A DNA stretch of 64,000 nt, from contig MQVO02000008.1 of the NCBI GenBank assembly GCA_001986395.2, positions 496,001 to 560,000 of the forward strand, written 5' to 3'. Within the stretch, counting starts at the first letter, position 1, and every line of letters begins with the position of its first letter. This DNA comes from Irpex lacteus (taxonomy: Eukaryota > Basidiomycota > Agaricomycetes > Polyporales > Irpicaceae). A program made the translations under genes and the position numbers. Below are positions 37,501 through 50,591 of this stretch, in pieces. The notes beneath the pieces are model-generated. The model was not told the DNA's origin. It worked only from the letters and a program-made list of their open reading frames with translations, and did no database searches.

Positions 37501-40009
37501 AGAATATGACAGTTAGTAGAGCATTTAAACGGTGTAATGTTCGCTGGATGCTTACATTGATACGGTGGAACTCATTCTCGACCACCCCAGAAAACACGTA
37601 ACTGAGCGGATTGATGTAGTACTGGTATGAGCAAATCAGTGAACGAATGAATATACAAGGCTGAGGATCAGTAATATACTCACGATCCAGAATAACCATC
37701 TTTTCATTTGCTGCACGGGAATCATGTACCCGATGTACTGTATTATGTTGGGGAGACAGAACATGGACAGACGGAAGGCCGTGTCAAAGCTTGAGCACAT
37801 GAGACCGAAGGTTCTGAAGAATCCTTGCATCGTCAAAAACGCCAAACACGTGAACAGCTCCCAGACCATGAAGGCGCCTCCGTTTCGGTTCAAGTTTGAC
37901 ATAAAGTAGATGATCACGTTGTAGATTGTCATGCGGACGAACGAGAATGGCATGTCGGCGAGAGTGTTGGCGATGACAGTGGCCGAGGGGCGATAGAAAC
38001 TATAGCTTGTTTGCTTCTTCAGAATTGGACGGCCAAGCATCTGCGCGGGGAGCTCTGCAAATGTCTCGAGACAAGATGTCATTATTCCGTAGAACATCAC
38101 AGATCCACGAGTGAAGGCTCCGGCAGCGTTGAGTGGTTGATTGAAGTATGCGCCTCCGATGATAAAAGCGAGTATCTGCGAGCAAGTGTTAGGTCAAATA
38201 ACTTCGGTAGGAGACGAGATTTATCACTCACAGTCGTCAGAGTATAACTGGTGACGAGCGTGAATTTATCTTGCATCCTCGTCTGCAAGTTCCTCTTCAC
38301 CAGCGCCTCGACCTGACCAAAGAATCCAACCGTATACGGGCTCTTCTTCGAAACACCGCGCTTCTTCTCAGCGGCTACAGCCTCTTTGAACGTGATCTGA
38401 TCTTGTTTCTCGGTATCCATGGAATCCTTATACTTCTCCAGAGAAAGTTGCATCTCATTTGCATACGAGGAACTGCAGAAGGCTGCTTCCAGGGCCTCAG
38501 GTGACGCAGGGACATCGGCAAGGGAACGACCAGGTGCAAATCGACGCTCATTAGGATCGGTACATCCAGTGAGGTAGTCTGCTGTGCTCTGACGAGGGAG
38601 GGACATGTACCCGAGATTCTCGAAGTAGGCACGGGCTTCCGAAGGAGGACCGAAGAAGACTTGACGGCCCTTATCGAGGACAAGGACTTTGTCAAAGAGC
38701 TCATAAATACCTTCACCGGCTTGATACCTATCAGCGCAATATAAGGGACAATTTCACAAATGGCTGAGACTGAGATGCTCACAGAGTAGCAAACGTCGTC
38801 TGTCCTAAAATATCCGTCATGGCACGCATAGCCTTGATGAAATCGAGAGCGGTACTGGCATCCAGACCTCTTGTTGAATTATCAAAGCAGAGAACGCGAG
38901 CGCGAGTGGCCATCGTCTCCGCGATTGAAACACGCTTGCGCTCGCCGCCGGACACACCACGGACAAATTCGTCACCGACATATGTCTGCTTGGTGTGGGA
39001 GATGTTGAGCATACGGAGCAACATGTTCTCGACCTTCTCGTTGAATTCTGCGCGAGAAAGGCCGGGAAGACGGCCATTTGGACCGGGCGTCTTCGTGGAC
39101 AGAGCGAAACTAATGGTTTGGCCAACAGTCAGAGTGGGTATATGGCGATCATCTGCCATGACGCATGATGAGTAAAACATATGCAGAACATTAGGGACAT
39201 CAGGGTTTACCCTCTTCGTTATATGCAACTTCGCCTTTGTATGTTCTCTCCATCTCTGCAGCGTCGATGCCAGCGTAGCGGACGTCCCCGCCCACGCGTA
39301 TATATTCGTGTCGCTCGTTTGCGATGGCCTTCAGGAACGTTGTGCAACCCGCCCCGGGGCAGCCAAGTACAAGGCACATCTCTCCCGGTTTCACCACACC
39401 AGATTGCCTGCGTAGACACAATCAATATGTATGTGTGCCAACATGAAGCCCCTTGAACCACTTACTTGTGCAATATTGTCCGAGTTGGCAGCTGCGCGGA
39501 CTTGACACGAATGATCGTCAGAATAAACCGCCAGACATATAAAATTGGGAACAAGAAGAAGTTGATGATCTCCGCTGTGAACAGTATCAACAGAACTGTC
39601 CGCTCGCTTGCAGGAACTTCACTTACCTCCGAATGTACCGATGTAAATCTAGCAATGTAGTCAGATTTGCTCGAGTTTGCCTGACGAAAGGACTCACTTT
39701 GAAGTCTGCGCCACCTACGACTTCGACCTCGAGGTCGTTCCAGGTCACGCCGACGTGTTTGTGCTTGAGACCAGCGCTCTGATTCGCGTTGTTCGAGGAT
39801 TGTAGAAAGTCGCGCAGGTTGAAACGTCCTTCGTCGTCGCACGATTTTTCCAAGTCATGTCCATGACCGACACCGGTATACCCTAGACGGTTACCGTCAC
39901 CCTCTGACCTCGTTGAGAGTTCTCTTTCTAACTCATGGAAGATCTCCTGAGAGCGCTCGACGTCAATGTGCTCCTCCTCGCTGTGAACGGCTGTCTGAGG
40001 ATCAGCCAT
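34544..40009 (-). CDS. PDR-type (ABCG) full-size ABC transporter
   Basis: This is a plasma-membrane drug/xenobiotic efflux pump of the pleiotropic drug resistance family with the reverse layout (NBD-TMD)x2. NBD1 has the family's degenerate Walker A ([16 protein letters not shown], Cys in place of Lys), the signature [14 protein letters not shown] and [15 protein letters not shown]2 has a normal Walker A ([18 protein letters not shown]), the signature [19 protein letters not shown] and [19 protein letters not shown]. Membrane halves include [20 protein letters not shown] and [20 protein letters not shown]. The last intron restores the C-terminus [16 protein letters not shown] with its TAA at 34544. 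About 1,430 residues over roughly 17 exons, as usual for the family. The start ATG at 40009 begins an acidic N-terminus. The frame is open throughout; substrates cannot be told. Confidence 0.95.
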
Positions 40010-41279
40010 AGCGTACTAGTGAGGGGGAATGCTATGGGAAGAGGTAACTAGTTAGCCACTCCAAGCCATGATGTACATATACTTTCACCGGGCGACTAGC
40101 ATGTGTTGAGATCACGACAAACCAACGCTATAGCGCGTCGACCTAGTCAGACGTTCTCGGAGCCGTAAAGATAAGCATCCATCTATAAGTTGCTTCGATA
40201 TTGACGCTTCCGTGCCAAACTATGAACATGAGTATGCCCGTGTATCGAAGTATCGATTTTTAGTCAGCCTATAGACGTATGCATAAACGATTGAGGATAC
40301 CTTTGATGAACGGAAAGAATTAATGAGTAAAAAGTGACGCCACCTCCTTGTTGGCTGTATGTACCGCAGCGGTCAGTCTTGCCGTCACGCTTTTGACTCC
40401 ACGAATATTGTTTCATGGTTTACTAGGCTGCGTACCGCCAGCTATTTATTGGCGTGAGTACTACATCCACTTAGCAATCTAGTCATAGATCATATTAGCG
40501 AAGCCTCAAAAGATGATAATAGTAAGTGCATACATGTTGATTTGTGGTGCGGCGGGGTGACGAGTCAACCTCCCCGTTTGCCCACTTACGGCTTCTGTCT
40601 TCGTAACTATTCAATGAATGAATTGCCTGAGACACCGAAATCTGAATGGTGGCATCCACTTGTTCAAGAAAAGGGACAGGACGCAGTGCTCGGCAGGATG
40701 GAGGACGTACTACTCTCGGCAAACTTTATCTATGGGAGGAGGTCGGACCCCGTGTCACCCCGTTTACCGCAAATGGTGAAGCTGCCTGCCTAAGCCAGGT
40801 GCGTCTTCTCCAGCGTCTAATATTGCTCACGACGCAGTCCGGCTCAGTCCAACTCAGCTTTGATGGCTCTGGTGTTGCAGTCAAGAGCCGAACCGGACCG
40901 AACCTTGAGCCGATCTGCGAGCCGATAGCAAACGGCGCGGCTTGGCTCGGCTTCAGAATGGTCCAGCTAAACGGCTCGTGGCTCAAAAGCCGAACCGTGA
41001 GCAACACTACCAGCGTCTCCCGTCTTGCTCCGAGTTGGTCACAGTACGTACTTTCTCGCTGAGATCTAGAGGAACGTTACTTCGTTATCTACCCACCAAG
41101 ATAAGCAGTAGCAATTCATATCAACAGATTTTAGGGAGCTTGACCGAGGCTGTATGCCTCAGTACTCAGTGCTCGTACACTGGGAAAGGCACATCGTACG
41201 GGAGTTTTCACTAGCAGAGCTTTGCATCCCGCGACAAGATTGGAACTGTCGCCTACGATGTTCATAAGGAACTACTGTA
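40010..41279. other. Intergenic upstream of the ABC gene, with a GCCGAACC-rich patch
   Basis: This should contain the ABC transporter promoter. No gene is supported. Between about 40845 and 41000 the words GAGCCGA, AGCCGAACCG, GACCGAACC, GGCTCGGC and GGCTCGTGGCTC recur on both strands, giving several short inverted matches. This may be a degenerate repeat, but I see no clear boundaries. Confidence 0.4.
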
Positions 41280-42191
41280 CTAGTGGCGCCCAAAAGTTTG
41301 GAAACGGCGCCTCTCAACTGCCTCTATCGTCTGGCTCGATACATGTCGCACAAATCAAAGACTCATCCGATGTGGCCAATAGTTTATCTACTAAAGCATT
41401 ACATACCTCGTATTTATATTTCAAAATTTTAGCTTCCCCTTCCTTCTCGTTCGTCAGATACCGTCTAATCTGTCTGTCAGCCGGCGGGGAACACATAACC
41501 ACAGGTTATAATAGATTCACGTTAGCTGGTACAGAGTTACTGTGGTAAATATACGGTACGTATCTCTACTTCACGAGTATGAAGTATCGATGTCTCCTGT
41601 CTGTGTGCAAGAGAACAATTGATGCTTCACTTTTGTGCACCACATAGCCTACCATGACTATCAGTATTATTGCGAGCATCGTGTTCATATATATGGGCAG
41701 AATGCATTGCATGTAGCACAGATACATAATAGAAGTGTTCTGGTACAATATAGATGGCGTAGAAGAGGGTTGTGACATAACAGACGAGAGATGACCGTTC
41801 GAGTTCGTTCTCGGTATAGACGTTTGCGCGAAGAAGGGGTCATCACTTGGCCATCGTACTGGGTACCAGCCAGATATTTGATGACGTCAATCTGTGCATG
41901 ATGAACATTGTCTCGGCCATTTCCTGTATCACCCGCATACCTGAATGCCATATAGTCTGATATAGACAGACCCAAGAGCTTTTCTGGGCATCAGATGATA
42001 GGATGCATCGCATCTCTTAGAGCAGGAAAGAGGGGCGCATGAAATTTCTTCAAGATAATATACAACACCCTATTATTTAGTATGCGTAGCGACGAGTCGG
42101 TGCATTTCAGTTTACAGTAATACGACGACAGCGTATGACCTCGAGAGAGAACGGCGCCTGGCGCCGTTTCCAAACTTTTAGACGCCACGAG
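41280..42191. mobile_element. Tc1/mariner-like MITE
   Basis: About 912 bp bounded by terminal inverted repeats of about 32 bp. The left end reads CTAGTGGCGCCCAAAAGTTT and continues GGAAACGGCGCC (41280-41311); the right end is its reverse complement with three mismatches (42160-42191). Both ends are flanked by TA (41278-41279 and 42192-42193), the target duplication of Tc1/mariner elements. The GTGGCG-x-C-x-AAAAGTTTGG type of end is also typical of that superfamily. No transposase fragment is recognisable inside, so it is non-autonomous or decayed. It lies about 640 bp upstream of the P450 gene at 42830. Confidence 0.82.
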
Positions 42192-42829
42192 TACGGCTTG
42201 ACTATCGCAACACGGAGGAGCGGATTTGGTCAGGCTAGAAGGAAGATGCGCGCATCACCACGATACTTATCTACCAATTCACTTGTACAGTACGGCCGCC
42301 GATGGAGCTATTGCATAATGCCGGTGAGCAGCTGCCTTTACTCACTCGTAAACCTGGCTCATCAACTCACTTTTGCGTGTCGGTGCCAAGCCCATTTGGA
42401 CCTTCGATTCGTAGATTTGCATGCAAGGCTGACTTCACAAACTTGCCTGCACATGACACGGATTTTTCTCCCGCATGAGCTCCAAATCCTCAGACGAACG
42501 CCTACCTCCTGGTGAGCTATGTTCCCCGTTGGCGGTGCATTGAGTTGTTATAATACGCATCATTGTTATTGTAAAATTACATCATCTCCACTGGGCGCAT
42601 CGTCTCACTCCGAGGGTGAAACGCCAAGACCTTTGGCTATTCGGAAGTCGTTGCTGTAGACTCGCAGCTCGTCGTGTACTGTGCCCTCGGCGGTGCGGTC
42701 GTGGGTGTGTCACATTCTGTGCGTGGCGCTTTTGTCTGATGCATCGTCGTGTTGCCAGCGATGCGACATCACCGGACTCGGAAATATGTTGGTACAGATT
42801 CAACCCTGCATAGAGCATCTACATAAATA

Positions 42830-44882
42830 ATGGCTTACCGGCGTCAAGCAGGTTCTGACAACTTCATCGCTATGTTCTCTACTGTTCTCCCTGTGTTTGT
42901 ATGGCAACTTGTTGCCACTGCGCTCCTGCTTTACATCGGGTCGACGATTGCGAGCGGTCTTTATAACTTATACTTTCACCCTTTGGCCAAGTTTCCCGGG
43001 CCACGATGGGCAGCATTCAGCACTTGGTGGAAGACGAACCTCGAAGTAGTTCAAGGACTTAATCTTTCGGAAGAGCTGTTCAAGCTCCATGAGGTTTATG
43101 GTAAGGCGGAGTAATTTCGCGCTTACGACGAGAGGTACTGATGGCTCTGGTAGGTGATGTCATCCGAATCGGGCCAAACGAGGTGCGTACCCATTGGTGT
43201 TATAGTACACTATAATTGTGCTCAACTATACCCTTGAAAAGCTACACTTCTCCAACCCAAGTGTATATCACGAAATATACAACCCCGCAGTTCGGTGGTC
43301 AAGAGATCCATCACTCTATCGCGTGTTCTCTAAACACGAATCGTTGTTGACCATGATGGAATATTCAAAAGCGAAGAAGCGAAAAGATATTTTACGACCG
43401 CTCTTTTCACATCAATCTATGCTGAAGCTACAGCACCTCATTCAGGAGTGTGTGAGTTGCTTAAAATTTGCGGTGTCTTGAACGCCTGTGATCTCGCCAC
43501 AATAACTGACACGATTTTCTTCGTTAAGGCTGACAAGATGTGTGCAAACATCGAAAGGCACGCTCAAGAGAACCGACCGGTCAACTTCTTCAGGGCATAC
43601 AGATGTTTTACGCTGGACGGCATCACTTCGTATTGTTTTGCTGCATCTATGGACACTGTCTCTGCCACACATTTCGAGATGACTGCTGAAATGGCTTTGG
43701 ACGAGGCCTCAACCGTCTTTCCATTCCTGAAGCATTTCATTCTACTGAAGTACCTCGTGCGCTCGATTCCGGAGGGTTTAGCCTCTCGGATGAACCCCTC
43801 AATGGCGGGTGCAGCTCGAATGTTCAAGGTTGGTCTACCAGGCATATGAACTATGACGTTGATAATGATTGGTACATTGGCTGTGTATAGATGCTGAGAG
43901 ATCAAGTAGAGCGAGTCCTTGCGCATCCCGAAGTCCTGAACTCCGCCTCGCATCCAACGATTTTCCACGAGCTCGTCAGTGGAGAGAAGGGGCGTGAAGT
44001 ACCGTCACAACCCGAGCTGGAAGACGAGGCCCTTCTCATGGTTGCAGCAGGTACAGATACCTCTAGCAACGTACTGTCCTTGGCCACGGTGCACATCCTG
44101 AGCAATCCCGACATTCACGCAAAACTCAAAGATGAGCTCATCAAAGCTTGGCCGGATCTCCGTGATGCCCCTCGCTATGAGGACCTTGAGAATCTGCCCT
44201 ACCTTGTGCGTAATATTCTACGTTTGTTGATCTTTCATTGACAAAATCGTTCAATTTCGCAGAAAGCTGTTCTTAAAGAGTCTCTTCGTCTTTCCCACGG
44301 AGTGTACACTCCGATGACGCGGATCGTTCCCGACGCCGGTGCCCAAATCAACGGCGTCAATGTGCCCGGAGGAGTAAGCCCCATCGTTTATCCATATCAT
44401 TACTTACATGCAACTCACTACCCTCTCTTGTTGTAGACGATTGTGGGCATCAGCAACCTCTTTGTTCATTTGAACCCCACCATTTTCCCGGAACCTCATA
44501 GCTTCAAACCCGATCGTTGGCTGGAGAAGTCAGAGAACGGCTCGCTGGATAACTGGCTGGTCGCATTCAGCAAAGGCCCCCGAAGCTGTCTGGGAATCAA
44601 GTAAGTATGTTCTGCCTCGTGATACCCTATGAAGCTAAGAGATTCTCGTTTCAAGCCTGGGATGGTGCGAGATGACGGTCGTGCTAGCGAATCTGCTCCG
44701 GCGATTCGAGCTTGAGCTTGTCGACGGTATTAAGTAAGCCAAAATATTCTACTCAAGCTCTGTATCGCCACTAACAACGTTTTCGGCATGTTAGGCCTAC
44801 AGACTTAGCGTGGCACGAGTGCTATGTCCCTCATTATTGTGGTCCCGCACTCAAGATGCGCGCAACCCCTCGGAGTTCCTAA
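42830..44882 (+). CDS. Cytochrome P450 monooxygenase (copy A)
   Basis: This is a microsomal P450. An N-terminal anchor (FVWQLVATALLLYIGSTIAS) is followed by the Pro-rich hinge FHPLAKFPGPRWAAFSTWW. Further landmarks are DVIRIGPNE, the I-helix AAGTDTSSN, the ExxR motif ESLR, FKPDRW and the haem loop FSKGPRSCLG with the axial Cys. Nine or ten exons join with canonical introns; the final exon ends RATPRSS at the TAA (44880-44882). An in-frame ATG at 42872 (MFSTVLPV) aligns with the start of copy B and may be the real one. Length is about 510 residues. It resembles fungal P450s of secondary metabolism or xenobiotic oxidation, but the CYP family cannot be fixed here. Its close paralogue lies inverted at 54821-56823, with the same intron positions wherever I compared them. 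Confidence 0.93.
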
Positions 44883-45447
44883 TAACTTTTAGCGCATTGG
44901 CTATAATATCTTGATTTACGTACTCGCGACTGTAAGGTACTGCAATAAATGCTGATACACACGTCTCCAGACTGCTATTGGTGTAAATATTAGCGGGTTA
45001 GTTCTTCCACAACCAGTGGTCATTCCAACTCGATCTCGTTACCATCACTCATTTGCTGTGCAGTATAATCCGGTGAATTCGTACTATTTTATAATGACAT
45101 GGACAACAGTCAACTTCGGCCCTGCTTCCTCTTCAACGCCTGACAGTGCTGTATCAGTAATTTACGTACCATCCGAGTCCAAGCACGTGTGGAACATGGT
45201 CATACCTTCGTCGTAGAAAGTCTTCATGGGGCATGTCTGAGTGAAGCATACCTCTTGACGTTACGTATCAGCACCGCTCGCACCTCTCCGGCTCGGAGTT
45301 GTGGCTACACGTGGTGGACGCAGTTTAATTTGCCGTTTGTGGAAATAAACGTCGGTAACCTCCGAGCGGCTAATCATCCCTTATGCCGTGAAAAGACGCC
45401 GTCCTCGTTTTCTCTAACCACCACCCATCTCGACGACAAACGTCGAA
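44883..45447 (+). promoter_or_regulatory. 5' flank of the histidine kinase gene
   Basis: The 565-bp gap between P450 copy A and the kinase contains two blocks also present upstream of the truncated kinase copy: GGAAATAAACGTCGG at 45341-45355 and TCTCTAACCACCACCCAT at 45411-45428. The second ends 20 bp before the ATG and may be in the 5' UTR. Confidence 0.6.
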
Positions 45448-48400
45448 ATGGCGTCCACGGATGGTTATCAGCCGCACCCATTCTTCCAGCATCTGATTGC
45501 TGCGCTCTCTGTCTACGAATTATACCCCAGAACAGCTCCGATCCCGAGATATGAGGGTCCCACAGATTGGTATACCGTCACTATTACTCGCTCTCTGGAG
45601 GGCATTGCCAGGCGTATGTTCACCGCCGAAGACGCTATGAACACTATCCAGGCCTCTCAGAACTCAGGCCCCGAAACCAAGAAGAGACGTAGCGTCGGGG
45701 AAAGTCCGCCGCTCTCAAGCTCCGGAAGCTCGCCGTCCCCACCATTCCCCAATCCAAAGTCGTCTTCGACCACAGCTTCCAACGGGCAGTCACCCTTCTT
45801 TACTCCTAGACCCTCGCAGGATCTAGTAATGCCGAGTGCTGAAAGCGAATCAACACCGTCTCGACAAGGCGGCGCACGCACCCCCTCACCCATGATGATC
45901 TCTCTCGACGGTGTCGTCAACCCTCTAGAGAAGTCCAGCAAGGTATACAATCACAACATCGGCAACGGCACCTCCTCTGCACCTCCCACCTCTCACGTCG
46001 AACACATCAATTGCCCAAGCTGCGGAAAAACGGTCACCGACAATACAATGCTCGCCAGAATCACAGCCATGCACGGTCCCCCTGTCAATTCTCCTCTGAT
46101 CATTCCTCCCGGTCCTCTCGCTGCTGCCGCCTTCGAATCTGGTATGAGTGCTGTCGAAGAACTCCGCCTTTTAAAAGCCCAGGTTCAGGATGTTGCGAAA
46201 GTCTGTAATGCTGTCGCTCGGGGTGACTTGTCTCAGAAGATCACCGTTCCAGTTCAAGGTGTCGTCATGGTTCAGCTAAAGGAGGTTATCAACGGTATGG
46301 TCGAGAAATTGGGTCAATTCGCAAAGGAGGTTACTCGTGTCAGTTTGGAGGTCGGAACAGAGGGGTACGTTCTCTGTTTCTCACTTATCGAGCCTCAGCT
46401 GATCTTATTGTCGTAGTAAATTGGGCGGTCAAGCGCTCGTTCTCGATGTCGAAGGTACATGGCGTGAGCTCACGAACGTCGTCAACAACTTGGCCGGCAA
46501 CTTGACCAGCCAGGTCCGGTCTATCGCAAAGGTCACAAAAGCCGTCGCTCTCGGCGATTTGTCCAAGCAGATCGAAGTCGATGCACGCGGTGAAATTTTG
46601 GAACTTAAGAATACCGTCAACTCCATGGTCGTCCGGTTGCGTGCTTTAGCCGCAGAGGTTACTCGTGTTACGCTCGAAGTCGGTTCTCAGGGTAGTTTGG
46701 GTGGTCAGGCGCATGTCCCAGATGTCGAGGGTGTTTGGTTAGAGTTGACCCGCAACGTACGTCAGCGTCGGATCATCTTCCTAACACAGCACTGACTATG
46801 CCGTGAATCTGTTAGGTAAATCGGATGTGTGCAAACTTGACGAATCAAGTGCGCTCCATAGCCAAGGTCACGACTGCCGTCGCCAAAGGTGACTTGAGCC
46901 AGAAGATCGATATCGAGGTCGAAGGAGAGATGTTAACCCTTAAGGAAACTGTGAACAAGATGGTGGACCAGCTAAACGGCTTTGCCTCCGAGGTCACACG
47001 TGTGGCACAGGAGGTCGGAACTCAGGGTATTTTGGGTGGTCAAGCCGTGGTTCAGGGTGCCGAGGGCATGTGGGAGTTCTTGACGCTCAATGTCAACGTA
47101 AGTTTCCCGCGTGATTATCAGTTGAGCGGTTCACTGATCGACTTCTTCGATTGCTGCAGTCTATGGCGCGTAATTTGACGGATCAAGTGCGGTCCATCTC
47201 CGAGGTTACGAAAGCTGTCGCGAACGGTGATTTGACCAAGACTGTCGACGTCGACGTGCAAGGAGAAATGTTAGAGCTCAAGACCACCGTCAACCAGATG
47301 GTGTTCCGTTTGTCTACTTTGGCGAAGGAAGTCACACGTGTATCTTTGGAAGTCGGAACGGAGGGTATTTTGGGTGGTCAAGCCTATGTCCCTGACGTGC
47401 AAGGCATGTGGAAGGTTCGTGCGACTATCTTGTCTGTTTCGATCTTTTGGTTGATGGCGCTAACGAATACATTCCACAGGATTTGTTGGACAACGTCAAC
47501 TTGATGGCCATGAATTTGACCAACCAAGTGCGTTCCATCGCCGAAGTTACGAAAGCCGTCGCTGGCGGTGATTTGACGAAACGGATTACCGTTGATGTGC
47601 GGGGAGAAATGTTAGACTTGAAGGAGACGGTGAACGAGATGACGGAGAGTTTGAGCGTTTTCGCCGACGAAGTCACGCGTGTCGCCAAGGAGGTCGGTAC
47701 TGACGGAAAGTTGGGCGGCCAAGCACGAGTCACGAATGTCAGCGGTACCTGGAAGGTGAGCGAAGACACGCGTTGTTGGCTGTGTGGTGCTAAATATGTT
47801 TTTAAGGATTTGACGGACAATGTCAACGTCATGGCCGCCAACGTAGGTTGCTTTACGAGAACATCTCTACGTTTCTAACCGTATTTCACAGTTGACAGTG
47901 CAAGTCAGAACAATCGCTATCGCAACTGTAAGTTATTTGCGCCGTCTATTTCGCATCGTTATACTCAAAGACTACAGACTGCCGTCGCCCGAGGTGACTT
48001 GACTCAGAAGGTCACGGGAGTCAGTGTCTCTGGAGAGATGTTGGACTTAGTCAACACCATCAATCGTATGATTGACCAATTGGCCATATTCGCCCAAGAA
48101 GTCAAGAAGGTTGCACGTGAAGTCGGAACGGAAGGCAAACTCGGTGGTCAAGCTGAGCCTGGCAACTTAGAGGGCATGTGGCAAGAGATCACGTAAGTGT
48201 CCCTTCACTTCGTCTTGTCAGTCTGCTCACATATATTCAGAATGTCCGTGAATACGATGGCGAGCAACTTGACGACGCAAGTGCGTGGTTTCGCGCAGAT
48301 TTCTGCTGCGGCCATGGACGGAGACTTCAGTCGTTTCATTACTGTCGAGGCTAGCGGAGAAATGGATTCCTTGAAGACACAGATCAACCAAATGGTGTTC

Positions 48401-50591
48401 AACTTGCGGGACAGTATCCAGAAGAATACCGCTGCCAGGGAAGCCGCTGAGTTGGCGAACAGATCCAAGTCCGAATTCTTGGCAAATATGTCCCACGAAA
48501 TCCGGTACGTGTAATCTCGTCCAGAGAATTTTTCTTCCTCAATGCTAAAGTGTGCTTTAGAACACCGATGAATGGTATCATTGGAATGACAGAGTTGACT
48601 CTTGATAGTGACTTGAATAGGTCGCAGCGAGAGAGTTTGACTTTAGTCCGGAATCTCGCACGGTCGTTATTATTGATTATCGACGATATCTTGGATATTT
48701 CTAAGAGTGGGCTTTATCGCCTCGTTAGTAGCTCTATGCTGACGCCGCTTGCTTCTAGTTGAGGCTGGTCGCATGACTATCGAACAAGTCTCGTACTCAC
48801 TCCGTCAAACCGTTTTCGGCATCCTCAAAACCTTAGTCGTCCGCGCATCCCAAAACCAGTTGGAGCTGACCTACGATGTCGATCCAGACATCCCAGACCA
48901 ACTCATTGGCGATCCCTTGCGTCTCCGACAGGTCATCACCAACCTGGTCGGTAATGCCATCAAGTTCACGCCTACGAAGAACAGCATCAAGGGACATGTC
49001 GCTCTTGGCTGTCGGTTGCTGGCTATGGACGACCAGAACGTGATACTGGAGTTCTGCGTCTCCGACACAGGTATCGGTATTCCCATTGACAAGCTTACCA
49101 TGATTTTCGACACCTTCGCTCAAGCTGATGGTTCCACTACGCGAGTAAGTGGTCATGATTGTATTGCATTTTCTATGTCTCATGCTGTTGGTAGGAATAC
49201 GGAGGCACTGGTCTCGGATTATCTATCTCGAAGCGACTCGTTGCCCTCATGCAGGGTAACATGTGGGTCGAGTCTGAGGTTAGCCAAGGGTCGCGCTTCT
49301 TCTTCACGATTGCTTCACAACTCTGCCCAACATCGACGGAAACCATGATTGCGAAGATGCAGCCGTTTGCCAAGCGTACTGTGTTATACGTGAACACCAT
49401 TACCAACGATACCGAGGTGGTTGATCACATTCGTGAACTCGGTCTCAAACCAGTCACCATCAGTGACATCAGAGACGTCGCGGACAAAGCAACTTGCCCT
49501 CATATCGACACGATTGTCATCGACTCGCAGACGATGGTACACATCTTATACTGTGTTCTATGGTTTGATTTTCTGACAATGCTTCGTAGACCGAGCAATT
49601 ACGGGAGCACGAGCACTTGCGATACATCCCTATTGTGCTGTTGTCACCTGTGAGCATGCACCTGTTGCATAATTTGCGTTGAAAAACTAACATAGATCTT
49701 CAGCAATCGTCATCTAAGCTTAATAGTATGTATAAATATCTCGATCCGCTAGTCTCGACTCACACCCTCCCATCTTCTAGTGAAATGGTGCTTGGATAAC
49801 AGTATATCTTCTCAAGTCACTGTTCCCGTATCCGCACGGGATCTTGCTTCCGCTTTGATCGCCGCGTTAGAATCGAATACAGTCACTCCAGCCGTAGCCG
49901 AGGATAACGTCGTGTACCGCATTCTCATCGCCGAGGACAATATGGTTAATCAGAAGTTAGCTATGAAGATCCTTGAGAAGTACGGTCATATCATCGAGGT
50001 CGCAGAGAACGGTCAGCTTGCTGTCGACTGCTTCATCGCTCGATGCGAACGCAATGAACCATACGATATCATCTTGGTACGTGAAGCCACCAATGAGACA
50101 TCACTATACTGACAACATTCACAGATGGACGTGTCCATGCCGTTCATGGGTGGTATGGAAGCCACGGAGCATATCCGTCGATATGAGACTGCTCGTGGCC
50201 TTGAGCATGTGCCAATTATCGCTCTCACCGCCCATGCCAGTAAGTATCCGTCGATTTACTCGCCCAGCTGTTATTGACACACCTCGTCTTGCAGTGATTG
50301 GTGATCGTGAACGTTGTCTTCAGGCCGGAATGGTATGCATCCCATTATATTGCCCCGTAACGAGTATGCTGACCCTTTTCCTATAGGACGACCATATCAC
50401 CAGTATGTTACTACCTATGAACGCCGCATATCCCTCTCTAATCATCTCGTCTAGAACCGTTACGGCGGAACGATCTCATGAACTCTATCAACAAGCTTGC
50501 AAGCGAGCGAAATGTTCATGGAGCCCGTAATGGCTTGAAACCAGGCCGTCCTGCCATCAGCTCTGGTCATGACACCAGTTATTACCGGTGA
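45448..50591 (+). CDS. Group III hybrid histidine kinase (Nik1/Os-1 type)
   Basis: This is a cytosolic osmosensing hybrid histidine kinase that feeds the HOG pathway through phosphotransfer, and is the known target of dicarboximide and phenylpyrrole fungicides in other fungi. The N-terminus ([17 protein letters not shown]) leads to seven HAMP-type units starting near residue 250, each marked by a [12 protein letters not shown] core and most separated by LGGQA linkers. Next come the H-box ([19 protein letters not shown], His near residue 870), [13 protein letters not shown], a HATPase with [18 protein letters not shown] and [16 protein letters not shown], then a receiver domain ([18 protein letters not shown], phospho-Asp in [11 protein letters not shown], Lys in DDHITKPL). 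About 19 exons join in frame, including a 16-nt exon at 50387-50402. Length is about 1,390 residues; the stop is TGA at 50589-50591. All catalytic residues are present. Confidence 0.95.
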
